Positions 1 to 7,164 of a DNA stretch of 64,000 nucleotides are shown in pieces. The position numbers and the translations under genes were made by a program. Numbering within the stretch: the stretch's first letter is position 1; each line of letters begins with the position of its first letter. The notes beneath the pieces were generated by a model, which was not told the origin of the DNA, searched no databases, and saw only the letters and a list, made by a program, of their open reading frames with translations. Source of the stretch: Ornithinimicrobium faecis (lineage in GTDB: Bacteria; Actinomycetota; Actinomycetes; Actinomycetales; Dermatophilaceae); assembly GCF_023923225.1 (NCBI RefSeq), contig NZ_CP099489.1, positions 186,001-250,000 of the forward strand, read 5' to 3'.

Positions 1-138
1 CGTATGCGGAGTGCTCACCTGGTCGTCCAGGTCACGGTCCGTGGTCGGTGCAGGTCGGAGCCCACGGCGCTGCAGGTGATAGGCGGCGGACAACCCTGCC
101 TGACCGGCGCCGATGACCAGGACGTCGACGGTTCTCAC
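1..138 (-). CDS. FAD/NAD(P)-binding flavoprotein, N-terminal fragment (runs off window)
   Basis: Only the first 46 codons are inside the window. Read from a GTG at 138 on the minus strand they give a beta strand followed by the dinucleotide-binding glycine motif VLVIGAGQAGLSAAYHL (residues 7-23). This is the FAD Rossmann signature of flavin monooxygenases and CzcO-like or thioredoxin-reductase-like flavoproteins. The rest of the protein lies to the left, so the subfamily cannot be told. It is divergent from the UBP zinc-finger gene, with about 70 bp between starts. In actinobacteria such flavoproteins are often neighbours of, or fused to, UBP zinc-finger domains (family knowledge), so a shared promoter region and a functional link are plausible inferences. 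Confidence 0.7.
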   Translation of the reverse strand, partial: MRTVDVLVIGAGQAGLSAAYHLQRRGLRPAPTTDRDLDDQVSTPHT

Positions 139-207
139 GCTGCCCCACGCTACCGGGGCAGGGCCGGGGAGAGGCGCGTGGCGGCATACCGGCGTAGTTT
201 GACAGCC

Positions 208-555
208 ATGACCGAGGTGAGCATCAACCCTGACGTCCCGCCGAGCGGCACCGGCTGCGCCGAGTGCCTGACCGCACAGGGGTGGTGGGTGCACCTGCGG
301 CGCTGCGCTGCCTGCGGGCACGTCGGCTGTTGTGACAGCTCTCCGGGCCAGCACGCCACCGGGCACTACCGCGAGACCGGCCACCCGGTCATGCAGAGCT
401 TTGAGCCCGGTGAGGACTGGTTCTGGGACTTCCCGACCGAGTCGCCGACCGACGGGCCCGCTCTGGCAGAGCCCTCCGCGCACCCCGAGGATCAACCCGC
501 ACCGGGCCCCGCCGGTGCTGTGCCCGCCGACTGGCAGGACAAGATCCACCGCTGA
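208..555 (+). CDS. UBP-type zinc finger domain protein
   Basis: 115-residue cytosolic protein. Residues 17-60 carry the spaced Cys/His pattern of a ZnF-UBP domain: C17xxC20, C33xxC36, C41/C42, H49, H53 and H59. In eukaryotes this fold binds ubiquitin C-termini; in actinobacteria it is a standalone or fused domain whose ligand is not established. The C-terminal third is Pro/Ala/Glu-rich and looks disordered. The ATG at 208 is chosen because sequence upstream in the same frame is non-homologous and overlaps the divergent flavoprotein promoter. It lies back-to-back with that flavoprotein gene. The domain call is strong; the function is unknown. Confidence 0.8.
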   Translation: MTEVSINPDVPPSGTGCAECLTAQGWWVHLRRCAACGHVGCCDSSPGQHATGHYRETGHPVMQSFEPGEDWFWDFPTESPTDGPALAEPSAHPEDQPAPGPAGAVPADWQDKIHR

Positions 556-628
556 GGTGGTGCCGTGCTGACTGCGCGTTCGCCGCAGACCGAGCGCGCA
601 GTCACACCGGCACATTAGGCTGACGGGC

Positions 629-1771
629 ATGGCGAGACCGCACATTGCAGCCCTGCTCGAGGACGCCTTCGTCGGGCGGGTGGAGGCTGTGCTCCGGCGG
701 CGCGGTTGGCAGGAGCGGGTGACCGGCTACACCGGCTATGGCACGACCGAGCAGGCCCGGATCCTGGCGCGCGTGCTGCTCAGCCGCGGAGCACCGCGAG
801 AGTCCGGCAGCTTCGACGACGACATCGGCCCGGAGCCGGTGGGTGGCAACGCGGTCGAGCAGGCCGCGGGGGCCCTGCAGCACGCGGTCCGGGGCTGGCG
901 CAACTTCATCACCGCCCCGGCCCAGAACGTCCCGGTCACCGTCACCCTGGGGGAGGCCGAGCTGACCGCGACCGTGGACCGCGGCGGCTATCTCGACATC
1001 GAGCTCGACGGGCATGACCTGGAGCCGGGCTGGCACGACGCGGTGATCCGCAGCGGCAACGGCGACACCGTGCGCGTACCCGTGCGGATCCTGTCCCCGC
1101 AGACCACCGTCGGGGTGGTCAGCGACATCGACGACACCGTGATGGTCACGCACCTGCCCCGTCTGATGATCGCGATGTGGAACACCTTCTTCCGCGACGA
1201 GCTGGCGCGCGAGCCGGTGACCGGGATGGCGCCGCTGCTGCGCTCGCTGGTTGCCGAGGGGCCGGACACCCCGGTCTTCTATCTCTCGACGGGCGCGTGG
1301 AACACCGCCCCGACCCTGACCCGCTTCCTGCGGCGACACAAATATCCCGAGGGTCCGCTGCTGCTCACCGACTGGGGCGCCACCAACACGGGGTGGTTCC
1401 GCAGTGGGCAGGAGCACAAGATCACCGAGCTGCACCGGCTGTTGCGCGACTTCCCCGACATCCGCTGGGTGCTGATCGGCGACGACGGCCAGCACGACCC
1501 CATGATCTATGGCGACTTCACCCGCCAGCACCCGGATGCCGTCGAGGCGGTGCTGATCCGCCAGCTCACCACAGCCCAGCAGGTGCTGAGCCACGGCCTG
1601 CCGATCGCCAACGACGAGTTGCTCGGCAAGGACTACTCCGGCGTGCCGATGCTGCGCGCCCCCGACGGGTTCCGGCTGCACGCCATCCTGACTCGCAGCC
1701 GGGCCGAGCTGGCGCGGCTGCGCCCCAAGACACCCCTGACGCGGCGAGCCCGGAGCGTCGAACATGCCTGA
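629..1771 (+). CDS. App1-family phosphatidate phosphatase-like protein
   Basis: 380-residue protein of the App1/DUF2183 family. The HAD-like catalytic signature DIDDT sits at residues 166-170, followed downstream by STGAWN and DWGAT blocks and a late GDDGQHD acidic motif, the order expected of the App1 catalytic domain. Yeast App1 is a Mg2+-dependent phosphatidate phosphatase; bacterial members are inferred to act on lipid phosphates or related phosphoesters. No signal peptide or membrane segment is seen, so it is probably cytosolic. The last 8 nt overlap the start of the Fpg/Nei glycosylase gene in another frame, suggesting translational coupling. The family call is strong; the substrate is inferred. 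Confidence 0.8.
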   Translation: MARPHIAALLEDAFVGRVEAVLRRRGWQERVTGYTGYGTTEQARILARVLLSRGAPRESGSFDDDIGPEPVGGNAVEQAAGALQHAVRGWRNFITAPAQNVPVTVTLGEAELTATVDRGGYLDIELDGHDLEPGWHDAVIRSGNGDTVRVPVRILSPQTTVGVVSDIDDTVMVTHLPRLMIAMWNTFFRDELAREPVTGMAPLLRSLVAEGPDTPVFYLSTGAWNTAPTLTRFLRRHKYPEGPLLLTDWGATNTGWFRSGQEHKITELHRLLRDFPDIRWVLIGDDGQHDPMIYGDFTRQHPDAVEAVLIRQLTTAQQVLSHGLPIANDELLGKDYSGVPMLRAPDGFRLHAILTRSRAELARLRPKTPLTRRARSVEHA

Positions 1772-2624
1772 GCTGCCCGAGGTCCAGGCCCTGACCGACT
1801 TCCTGGGCAGCCGGGTCGTGGGGCGGGTGATCACGGACGTTGAGCTCGGCTCCATCGCGGTGCTCAAGACCTTCAACCCGCCGCCGGACTCCCTCGTCGG
1901 CCGGCCGGTCGACGGCGCCAGTCGGCACGGCAAGTTCGTCGACCTGGACGTCGACGGCACCCACCTGGTCTTCCACCTGGCACGGGCCGGCTGGTTGCGG
2001 TTCTCTGAGAAGCTGCCCACGACACGGGTGCGCCCCGGCAAGTCCCCGATCGCGTTGCGGGTGCGCCTGGATGACGAGTCGGGTTTCGACCTGACCGAGG
2101 CCGGCACCAAGAAGGGCCTGGCTGCCTATGTCGTGGACGACCCGCAGGACGTCCCTGCCATCGCCTCCCTCGGCCCCGACCCGCTCAGCGATGACTTCAC
2201 CCGTGAGGTCTTCGGGCAGATCCTGGCGGGCAAACGCACCCAGATCAAGGGCCTGCTGCGCAGCCAGGGCACCATCGCCGGGGTCGGCAATGCCTATTCG
2301 GACGAGATCCTGCACGCCGCCAAGTTGTCGCCCTTTGCGATCGCCGACAAGCTCACCGAGGAGCAGATCGACACGCTGTATGCCGAGTTGCGGCAGATCC
2401 TGCAGGCGGCGGTTGCGCTCAGCTCGGGCAAGCCGGCCGCCGAGCTCAAGGACGCCAAGCGCAAGGGCATGGCCGTCCACGGGAGAGCCGGCCAGGAGTG
2501 CCCCGTCTGTGGCGACACCGTCCGCGAGGTGAGCTTCGCCGACACGTCCTTGCAGTATTGCCCGACCTGTCAGACCGGCGGCAAGCCCCTGGCGGACCGC
2601 CGGATGAGCCGGCTGCTGAAGTAG
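1764..2624 (+). CDS. Fpg/Nei family DNA glycosylase
   Basis: 286-residue base-excision-repair enzyme. It begins MPELPEV; after Met removal, Pro2 is the Schiff-base nucleophile and Glu3 the proton donor. A helix-two-turn-helix region (SQGTIAGVGNAYSDEIL, about residues 171-187) and a C-terminal zinc finger (CPVC then CPTCQTGGK, about residues 246-272) complete the architecture. The finger ends in a TGGKPLADRR-type sequence rather than the QGR of classical MutM, so the substrate (8-oxoG versus oxidised pyrimidines) is not assigned. It overlaps the preceding App1-like gene by 8 nt, and a rhodanese gene follows 26 nt after its stop. The length is normal for the family. Confidence 0.92.
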   Translation: MPELPEVQALTDFLGSRVVGRVITDVELGSIAVLKTFNPPPDSLVGRPVDGASRHGKFVDLDVDGTHLVFHLARAGWLRFSEKLPTTRVRPGKSPIALRVRLDDESGFDLTEAGTKKGLAAYVVDDPQDVPAIASLGPDPLSDDFTREVFGQILAGKRTQIKGLLRSQGTIAGVGNAYSDEILHAAKLSPFAIADKLTEEQIDTLYAELRQILQAAVALSSGKPAAELKDAKRKGMAVHGRAGQECPVCGDTVREVSFADTSLQYCPTCQTGGKPLADRRMSRLLK

Positions 2625-2650
2625 CCGCCCGTCCGTGTGACCATGGAGGC

Positions 2651-2980
2651 ATGAGCCAGACACCACTGATCTCCGTGTCCGACCTGCCCGACGACGCCGT
2701 GGTGGTGGACGTCCGCGAGGACAACGAGTGGCACGCCGGCCACGCCCCGAACGCCATCCACGTCCCGATGGGCACCGTCCCGGAGAGCCTCGACAAGCTC
2801 CCGGACACTGACGAGACCATCCCGGTGATCTGCCGCAGCGGCGGCCGGTCCGACCGCGTCGTGCAGTGGCTCGTCCAGCAGGGCTTCGACGTGGTCAACG
2901 TCGACGGTGGCATGCGCGCCTGGGCCGCTGCCGGCAAGCAGATGCGCAGCGAGGACGGCAGCGAACCGTCCGTCATCTGA
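2651..2980 (+). CDS. Single-domain rhodanese-like protein
   Basis: 109-residue rhodanese domain. The CH2-type entry DVREDNEW lies near residue 19 and the active-site loop CRSGGRS begins at C61, giving a six-residue loop typical of sulfurtransferase-type rhodaneses. No signal peptide is present, so it is cytosolic. Such single-domain proteins accept sulfane sulfur from thiosulfate or persulfides in vitro; the physiological partner here is unknown. It follows the Fpg/Nei gene by 26 nt and may be co-transcribed. The octamer GTATGCCG lies just after the stop (2986). Confidence 0.85.
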   Translation: MSQTPLISVSDLPDDAVVVDVREDNEWHAGHAPNAIHVPMGTVPESLDKLPDTDETIPVICRSGGRSDRVVQWLVQQGFDVVNVDGGMRAWAAAGKQMRSEDGSEPSVI

Positions 2981-3019
2981 GGGCCGTATGCCGTCACTCA
3001 CCTGACCCGGCCCCTGCCG

Positions 3020-3430
3020 TCAGTCGGTGGTCCGCTCGGTGTCCCACTGCGCGGCGATGTCGGCGCACTGCCCGTGCTGCGCCGGGTCGACGACCAGCAC
3101 CAACCGGTGGTCGTGATCGCTGTATTGCACGAGGATGTTGATCCCCGCCTCCGCGAGACGCCGCGTGAACGCGCCGAGCTGACCAGGCACCTCCTGGTCG
3201 AGTCGCAGGGTCACGACGTCATGGACGTGCACCGGGCCGATCCCGTTCTCCTGCAGGACGTCCCGTCCGCGCTCTGGATCGTCGACGAGGAAGTGTGCGA
3301 TCGCCGTGCCCTCGTGCGTGAAGACCCCGCCGCCCTCCAGGCTGACTCCCGCGGCCCCGAGCGTCTCGCCGAGCTCGGCCAGTGCCCCCGGGTGGTCGGC
3401 CAGCAGCACCTCCAGGTCCGCGGCCCTCAC
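3020..3430 (-). CDS. Tandem ACT domain protein
   Basis: 136-residue protein made almost entirely of two ACT-type amino-acid-binding modules: DLEVLLADHPGALAELGETL (about residues 4-23) and a second, VPGQLGAFTRRLAEAGINI (about residues 76-94). No catalytic domain is attached, so it is likely a small regulatory or ligand-sensing protein. The start is taken as the GTG at 3430 because it overlaps the stop of the upstream OsmC gene as GTGA, a coupling arrangement common in this window. Longer upstream reading would run into OsmC coding sequence. The ligand is unknown. Confidence 0.75.
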   Translation of the reverse strand: MRAADLEVLLADHPGALAELGETLGAAGVSLEGGGVFTHEGTAIAHFLVDDPERGRDVLQENGIGPVHVHDVVTLRLDQEVPGQLGAFTRRLAEAGINILVQYSDHDHRLVLVVDPAQHGQCADIAAQWDTERTTD

Positions 3431-3879
3431 GGTGCCGCCACGGTCGGCTCGACGACCACGTCGCCAGACAGCGAGTTGGCGATGAAGCACAACTCGTGGC
3501 CCTCCTGGACGAGGCGGGCCACCAGGTCAGGGTCGGCGGAGGTCGTGATCCGCGGCCTCAGAGTGACCCGCGAGATCCGTGCCGGCACGTCGGCGTCGTC
3601 CATGAAGCCCTCGGCCCGGTCCTCGTAGTCGACCACGTCCACGGCGGCGCGCGCCGCGACCGCGAGGAAGGACAGCAGCTGGCAGGAGGAAGCCGCCGCG
3701 ACCAGCAGTTGCTCGGGGTTGAGCAGGCCGACGTCCCCGCGGAAGGCGGGGTCGGCGCTGAGGGTCAGTGCGGAGGTTGCCGGGGGAGCGGTCACCGAGT
3801 GCTGGCGGCTGTAGCCGCGGATACCGTCCGCGGTCGACCCTGCCCAGGTGAGGTGTGCTGCATACGTGTGTCTGGTCAT
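3427..3879 (-). CDS. OsmC-family peroxiredoxin-like protein
   Basis: 150-residue OsmC/Ohr-fold protein. The two family cysteines are visible: one in the helix LLVAAASSCQLLSFLAV (about residue 65) and one near residue 130 in HELCFIANS. OsmC-type proteins reduce organic hydroperoxides with low-molecular-weight or lipoyl thiols. It is transcribed first in a two-gene unit with the ACT protein (GTGA overlap) and is divergent from the ArsR-type regulator at 3945, with a 65-bp shared intergenic region. That regulator could control it, but no operator was identified. Confidence 0.85.
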   Translation of the reverse strand: MTRHTYAAHLTWAGSTADGIRGYSRQHSVTAPPATSALTLSADPAFRGDVGLLNPEQLLVAAASSCQLLSFLAVAARAAVDVVDYEDRAEGFMDDADVPARISRVTLRPRITTSADPDLVARLVQEGHELCFIANSLSGDVVVEPTVAAP

Positions 3880-3944
3880 GATCCCGAATCTAGGGCCACA
3901 ACGCTTCGGCGTGGGCCGAACTGTCCCGCGCCTACCCTGGGGGG

Positions 3945-4631
3945 ATGAATCGCGACCTGTCGGTGATCGGGCACGCGCTCGCTGCCCCGGTCCGCTCCAC
4001 GATGCTCAACCTGCTGATGGACGGGTCCACGCGCCCTGCCAGCGAGTTGTCCACCGCAGCCGGAGTGAGCGCCTCCACCGCCAGCGAGCACCTGCGGGTC
4101 CTGCTCGACGCCGGACTGATCAGCTGTATGCCGCACGGTCGGCACCGGTTCTATGCCCTGGCAGACGAGGGGGTCGCCTCGGCGCTGGAGCAGCTGGGCC
4201 ACCTGTGCCCAAGCACCGAGCCGGTGTCCTACCGCCAGAGCAGGGACGCGCGCGGGCTGGCTCAGGCACGGCTCTGTTATGACCATCTCGCCGGACAACT
4301 CGGCGTCGCACTGGCCGAGGGGATGGCCGGTCAGGGCTGGGTGAACGGGGAGTTGTCGGCTGTCACCGAGGAGGGTGTCGCCCACCTGCAGACCCAGGGC
4401 ATCGAGGTGGCCGATCTGCGCGCCCGGCGCAGGCAGCTGATCCGTCCCTGCGCGGACTGGACGGAGCGCCGACCGCACGTCGCTGGCTCGGTCGGTGCCG
4501 CGATCGCCGACCTGTTCCTCGAGCGGAGTTGGGTCGCGCGCACGAGACATCGGCGCGGCCTCGTCGTGACCCGCGAGGGCCTGCGCGTGCTCCGGTCGAC
4601 ATGGGGCGCCGTGCTGTCCGAGGCGAGCTGA
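3945..4631 (+). CDS. ArsR-family winged-helix transcriptional regulator
   Basis: 228-residue protein. Residues 1-85 form an ArsR-type winged helix, with recognition-helix sequence VSASTASEHLRVLLDAGLI at about residues 43-61. The remaining 140 residues are a longer C-terminal region than classical metal sensors have, ending WVARTRHRRGLVVTREGLRVL. No clear metal-binding cysteine pair is seen in the DNA-binding helix, so this is more like the ArsR proteins that sense small molecules or thiol/redox state. It is divergent from the OsmC/ACT pair, which are natural candidate targets (inference). Confidence 0.85.
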   Translation: MNRDLSVIGHALAAPVRSTMLNLLMDGSTRPASELSTAAGVSASTASEHLRVLLDAGLISCMPHGRHRFYALADEGVASALEQLGHLCPSTEPVSYRQSRDARGLAQARLCYDHLAGQLGVALAEGMAGQGWVNGELSAVTEEGVAHLQTQGIEVADLRARRRQLIRPCADWTERRPHVAGSVGAAIADLFLERSWVARTRHRRGLVVTREGLRVLRSTWGAVLSEAS

Positions 4632-4693
4632 CTGCCGTGCGGCGAGCCTCAGCCGCAGCCCAACAAGGCCGCAGCACGTCGGTCAAACTCGAC

Positions 4694-5059
4694 TCACGAC
4701 GAACTGTCACCAGGCTCAGCAACGTCGCTTGCCGACTGGTCCTGCGGCAGGGGGCCGGTGGCATGCGCGCCCCGCATGCTGATGGCTTCCTCGCGGCTCA
4801 TCGGTTCACCGGAACGTCGGGCTTCAGGGCTGCCCGCTCGCCGCGGCCGTGGTGGAGGCGGGGGCGGCACCGGCTTGGCGAGCAGCACCTGGCCGAGCGG
4901 CACGCGCTCCGGGCCCCGTCGGGTCTGGATGACGACGTCACCCTCGGTGCGCTCGAGCAGGTCCCCCAGTGCATCGGTGGCGCGCTCGCCGTCCTCGATG
5001 AGATAGCGCACCACCACGCGCGTTCCGATCGGGATGCTGAGCAGCCGAGCCCTGGTCAT
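4694..5059 (-). CDS. Small basic/proline-rich protein resembling the N-terminal domain of actinobacterial acetyltransferases
   Basis: 121-residue protein. Residues 8-62 read as a small beta-barrel-like segment (IPIGTRVVVRY, DALGDLLE, GPERVPLGQVLLAK), the arrangement found at the N-terminus of a group of actinobacterial GCN5 acetyltransferases, followed here by a run of prolines and a charged tail. No acetyl-CoA-binding motif A is present, so it is not itself an acetyltransferase. The ATG at 5059 is preferred over upstream starts because similarity begins there. A 14-bp motif TATCTAGATGTCTA lies 44 bp upstream (5103-5116). The function is unknown. Confidence 0.6.
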   Translation of the reverse strand: MTRARLLSIPIGTRVVVRYLIEDGERATDALGDLLERTEGDVVIQTRRGPERVPLGQVLLAKPVPPPPPPRPRRAGSPEARRSGEPMSREEAISMRGAHATGPLPQDQSASDVAEPGDSSS

Positions 5060-5102
5060 GTCGCCCACTGTGTCACACGACAACTGCGGTCGATCACGCA
5101 CT

Positions 5103-5116
5103 ATCTAGATGTCTAT
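5103..5116. promoter_or_regulatory. 14-bp motif TATCTAGATGTCTA, near-copy at 7027
   Basis: Lies 44-57 bp upstream of the small-protein start at 5059. A near-identical 14-mer (two differences) lies at 7027-7040 upstream of the AAA ATPase gene. The half-site GTCTA/TAGAC resembles sites bound by some actinobacterial TetR/GntR regulators, but no regulator is assigned. A perfect palindrome, GAAGTATcaATACTTC, follows at 5129-5144. Confidence 0.35.
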
Positions 5117-5128
5117 GGATAAACCGAG

Positions 5129-5144
5129 AAGTATCAATACTTCA
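5129..5144. promoter_or_regulatory. Perfect 16-bp palindrome, possible operator
   Basis: GAAGTAT-CA-ATACTTC is a perfect inverted repeat in an AT-rich patch of an otherwise GC-rich intergenic stretch (5060-5214). That stretch holds no gene. It could be a dimeric-regulator site for the minus-strand gene starting at 5059. No matching regulator is known. Confidence 0.35.
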
Positions 5145-5214
5145 TGATCGACGACTATGCCAACCGGTGACCGCGAGGTGCTGCCCGGGTTGTGGGTCAG
5201 CTCCTTCGCGTGGG

Positions 5215-6150
5215 CTAGAAGCTCGTCGCCAGCGGGATGATGACGGGCAGCGTCAGCATCGCCAGGCAGGTCTGGGCCCCGATGAGAGAGGCCATCAGCC
5301 GGGTGTCGCCGCCCATCCGGCTGGCCAGCACATAGGTCGTCGGCGGGGTCGGGATCGCGGTGATGATCACCACGCTGACCAGCATCACCCCAGAGATGCC
5401 GAGCGTGCTCGCCAGGGCCCCGACCCCGATCGGCAGCAGCGCCAGCTTCAACACCGAGGTCACCGCGATGTGCAGCACGTCCCGCCGGTCGATGCGCAGT
5501 GTGACAGCGGCCCCGGCGACCAGCGTCCCGCAGACCAGCGCGGGCTCCGCCAACAGGTCGACCGTCGTGCCGAGCGGGCCGGGGATGGACAGGCCGAGCA
5601 GATTGAGGCCGAGGGCCGCCAGGCAGCTGACCACCAGCGGGTTGGTCGCCAGCTCGCGCCACAGTTGGGGCCGGTTGGCACCGTGATCTCCGTGGAGCGT
5701 CAGCAGGCTCACGCAGATCACGTTGACCAGCGGCACCATCAGCGCGGCGGCCAGAGCGAAGGTCGCGATCCCGTCCCGGCCGTGCAGGGCCGCAGCCAAC
5801 ACCAGGCCGATGTAGGTGTTGAACCGGATGCTGCCCTGCACCAGCGAGGTCAGCGCCGGGCCGTCCGCACGCAACGGCCGACGCAGCAGCACCACGAGAC
5901 CGGTCGCCACGAGCACCGGCACGGCCAGGCTGACGATCAACGGGACAGGAGAGACCGCCCCGAGGTCCGCCCCGGTGATCGAGCTGAGGAACAGGGCCGG
6001 CATGAAGACGTAATAACTGGTCCACTCCAGGCCGCTCCAGAAGCCCTGATCGGTGAGCAACCGGTGGCGCAACGTCCAGCCCAACACGAGCAGCAGGACG
6101 ATCGGCACGATCGCGGTCACCACAAGATCCACGGGACGACTCTGCAGCAT
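5215..6150 (-). CDS. AEC-family (auxin efflux carrier-type) membrane transporter
   Basis: 311-residue integral membrane protein with about ten hydrophobic segments spread over the whole length. The sequence VVSCLAALGLNLLGLSIPG in the middle and the paired half-repeats are typical of the AEC/PIN-like family, which exports organic acids or similar anions. The start is taken at the ATG at 6150; a GTG at 6132, just before the first hydrophobic segment, is an alternative. The longer upstream frame is antisense to the esterase gene and is rejected. It is divergent from the secreted esterase, with only about 40 bp between starts. The substrate is unknown. Confidence 0.8.
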   Translation of the reverse strand: MLQSRPVDLVVTAIVPIVLLLVLGWTLRHRLLTDQGFWSGLEWTSYYVFMPALFLSSITGADLGAVSPVPLIVSLAVPVLVATGLVVLLRRPLRADGPALTSLVQGSIRFNTYIGLVLAAALHGRDGIATFALAAALMVPLVNVICVSLLTLHGDHGANRPQLWRELATNPLVVSCLAALGLNLLGLSIPGPLGTTVDLLAEPALVCGTLVAGAAVTLRIDRRDVLHIAVTSVLKLALLPIGVGALASTLGISGVMLVSVVIITAIPTPPTTYVLASRMGGDTRLMASLIGAQTCLAMLTLPVIIPLATSF

Positions 6151-6190
6151 CGGCTGCGCCGCTTGCCGACCGGGGGCCAGACTGTATGCC

Positions 6191-6997
6191 GTGTCGTCAC
6201 CGTGGTCTGCACCGTCACCTGCCCCGTCCCGCCGGGCGGTGCTGCGTGGTGGCCTGACCCTGGCGGCCGGACTCGCGGGGATGACCGGCCTGTCGGCCTG
6301 CCGCTCGACCACAGAGGGTCTGGCTCCGGTCGAGGAGGGGCGGCTCGACACGAAGCACTGGCCGGGGCACCGGCCGCGCTGGCTGCTCGCACTGCCCGAG
6401 GGGGCGAGAGTGACCGTGGTCGCGCTGCACGGGCACGGCGCGGACGCCGGCATGTGGTTCGACCCGCCGCTTGCCCAGCGACTCGCTCATGAGCTCGGGG
6501 TGGCGGTGGCGGCCGTCGACGGCGGCACGACCTATTGGCACGCCCGTGCCGACGGCACCGACACGGGCACCATGGTGCTCGAGGACCTGCTCCCTGCCCT
6601 CGAGCAGGCGGGTGCCCCCACCGACCGGCTGGGGCTCACCGGCTTCTCGATGGGCGGCTACGGCGCGCTGCTGCTGGCCACCCGCCTGCCACCCGAGCGG
6701 GTGCTCGGGGTCGCGGCGGTGAGCGCCGCGTTGTTCTTCGATGCTCACGAGGCAGCCCCCGGGGCCTTCGACGACGCTGACGACTTTGCCCGGCACGACA
6801 TCTTTGACCGGGTCGACGCGCTGCGGGAGTTGCCCGTCTGGCTGGCCTGCGGAGACGACGACACCTTCGCGGCGACCAACCAGTCCCTGGCGAAGCAGCT
6901 TCCCGACGCGACCACCAGGTTCGATGCGGGAGGTCACGACCGCGCCTACCTGGAAGCACACTGGCCTGCGGGGATGGGCTTCCTGACTAACAGGTGA
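6191..6997 (+). CDS. Secreted alpha/beta-hydrolase (esterase-like), Tat/lipoprotein signal
   Basis: 268-residue protein. The N-terminus has twin arginines (SRRAVLRGG, about residue 16) followed by a hydrophobic stretch and a lipobox LSAC with Cys37, suggesting a Tat-exported lipoprotein. The mature part is an alpha/beta-hydrolase: oxyanion-type HGHGAD near residue 80, nucleophile elbow GFSMGG with Ser153, an acid in ACGDDD and a C-terminal GGHD histidine. Overall it resembles the esterase D/putative tributyrin esterase group. The GTG at 6191 places the signal peptide at the N-terminus; starts further upstream would overlap the divergent transporter. The substrate is unknown. Confidence 0.75.
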   Translation: MSSPWSAPSPAPSRRAVLRGGLTLAAGLAGMTGLSACRSTTEGLAPVEEGRLDTKHWPGHRPRWLLALPEGARVTVVALHGHGADAGMWFDPPLAQRLAHELGVAVAAVDGGTTYWHARADGTDTGTMVLEDLLPALEQAGAPTDRLGLTGFSMGGYGALLLATRLPPERVLGVAAVSAALFFDAHEAAPGAFDDADDFARHDIFDRVDALRELPVWLACGDDDTFAATNQSLAKQLPDATTRFDAGGHDRAYLEAHWPAGMGFLTNR

Positions 6998-7026
6998 GTG
7001 GCCACAGTGCCCAGTTGATCGGACGA

Positions 7027-7040
7027 TATCTGGACGTCTA
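7027..7040. promoter_or_regulatory. Second copy of the 14-bp TATCTrGAyGTCTA motif
   Basis: TATCTGGACGTCTA lies in the 167-bp gap between the esterase stop and the AAA ATPase start, 125 bp upstream of the latter. It differs from the copy at 5103-5116 at two positions. Apart from this motif and one CGGCATAC octamer (7058-7065), nothing else is recognised in the gap. Confidence 0.3.
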
Positions 7041-7164
7041 GCACTCAGGTGAGAGAGCGGCATACAGTCCAATCGGCCGTCCGATGACCGACGGGACGCA
7101 ACACACGATGGGGAAGTATCCCGAAATATCAGTTCTGCGGTAGAGCCGCAGATACGCTGCAATC

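Noticed and set aside
602..2110. Long minus-strand open frame of about 500 codons opposite the App1-like and Fpg/Nei genes
   Set aside because: It is the codon-position shadow of two well-supported plus-strand genes: no domain, no ribosome-binding site, biased toward Arg/Gly/Pro as GC-rich antisense frames are.
5167..6492. 441-codon plus-strand frame opposite the AEC transporter
   Set aside because: Composition (Gln/Arg/Asp-rich, no hydrophobic core) is typical of an antisense shadow; the minus-strand reading has clear membrane helices and family motifs.
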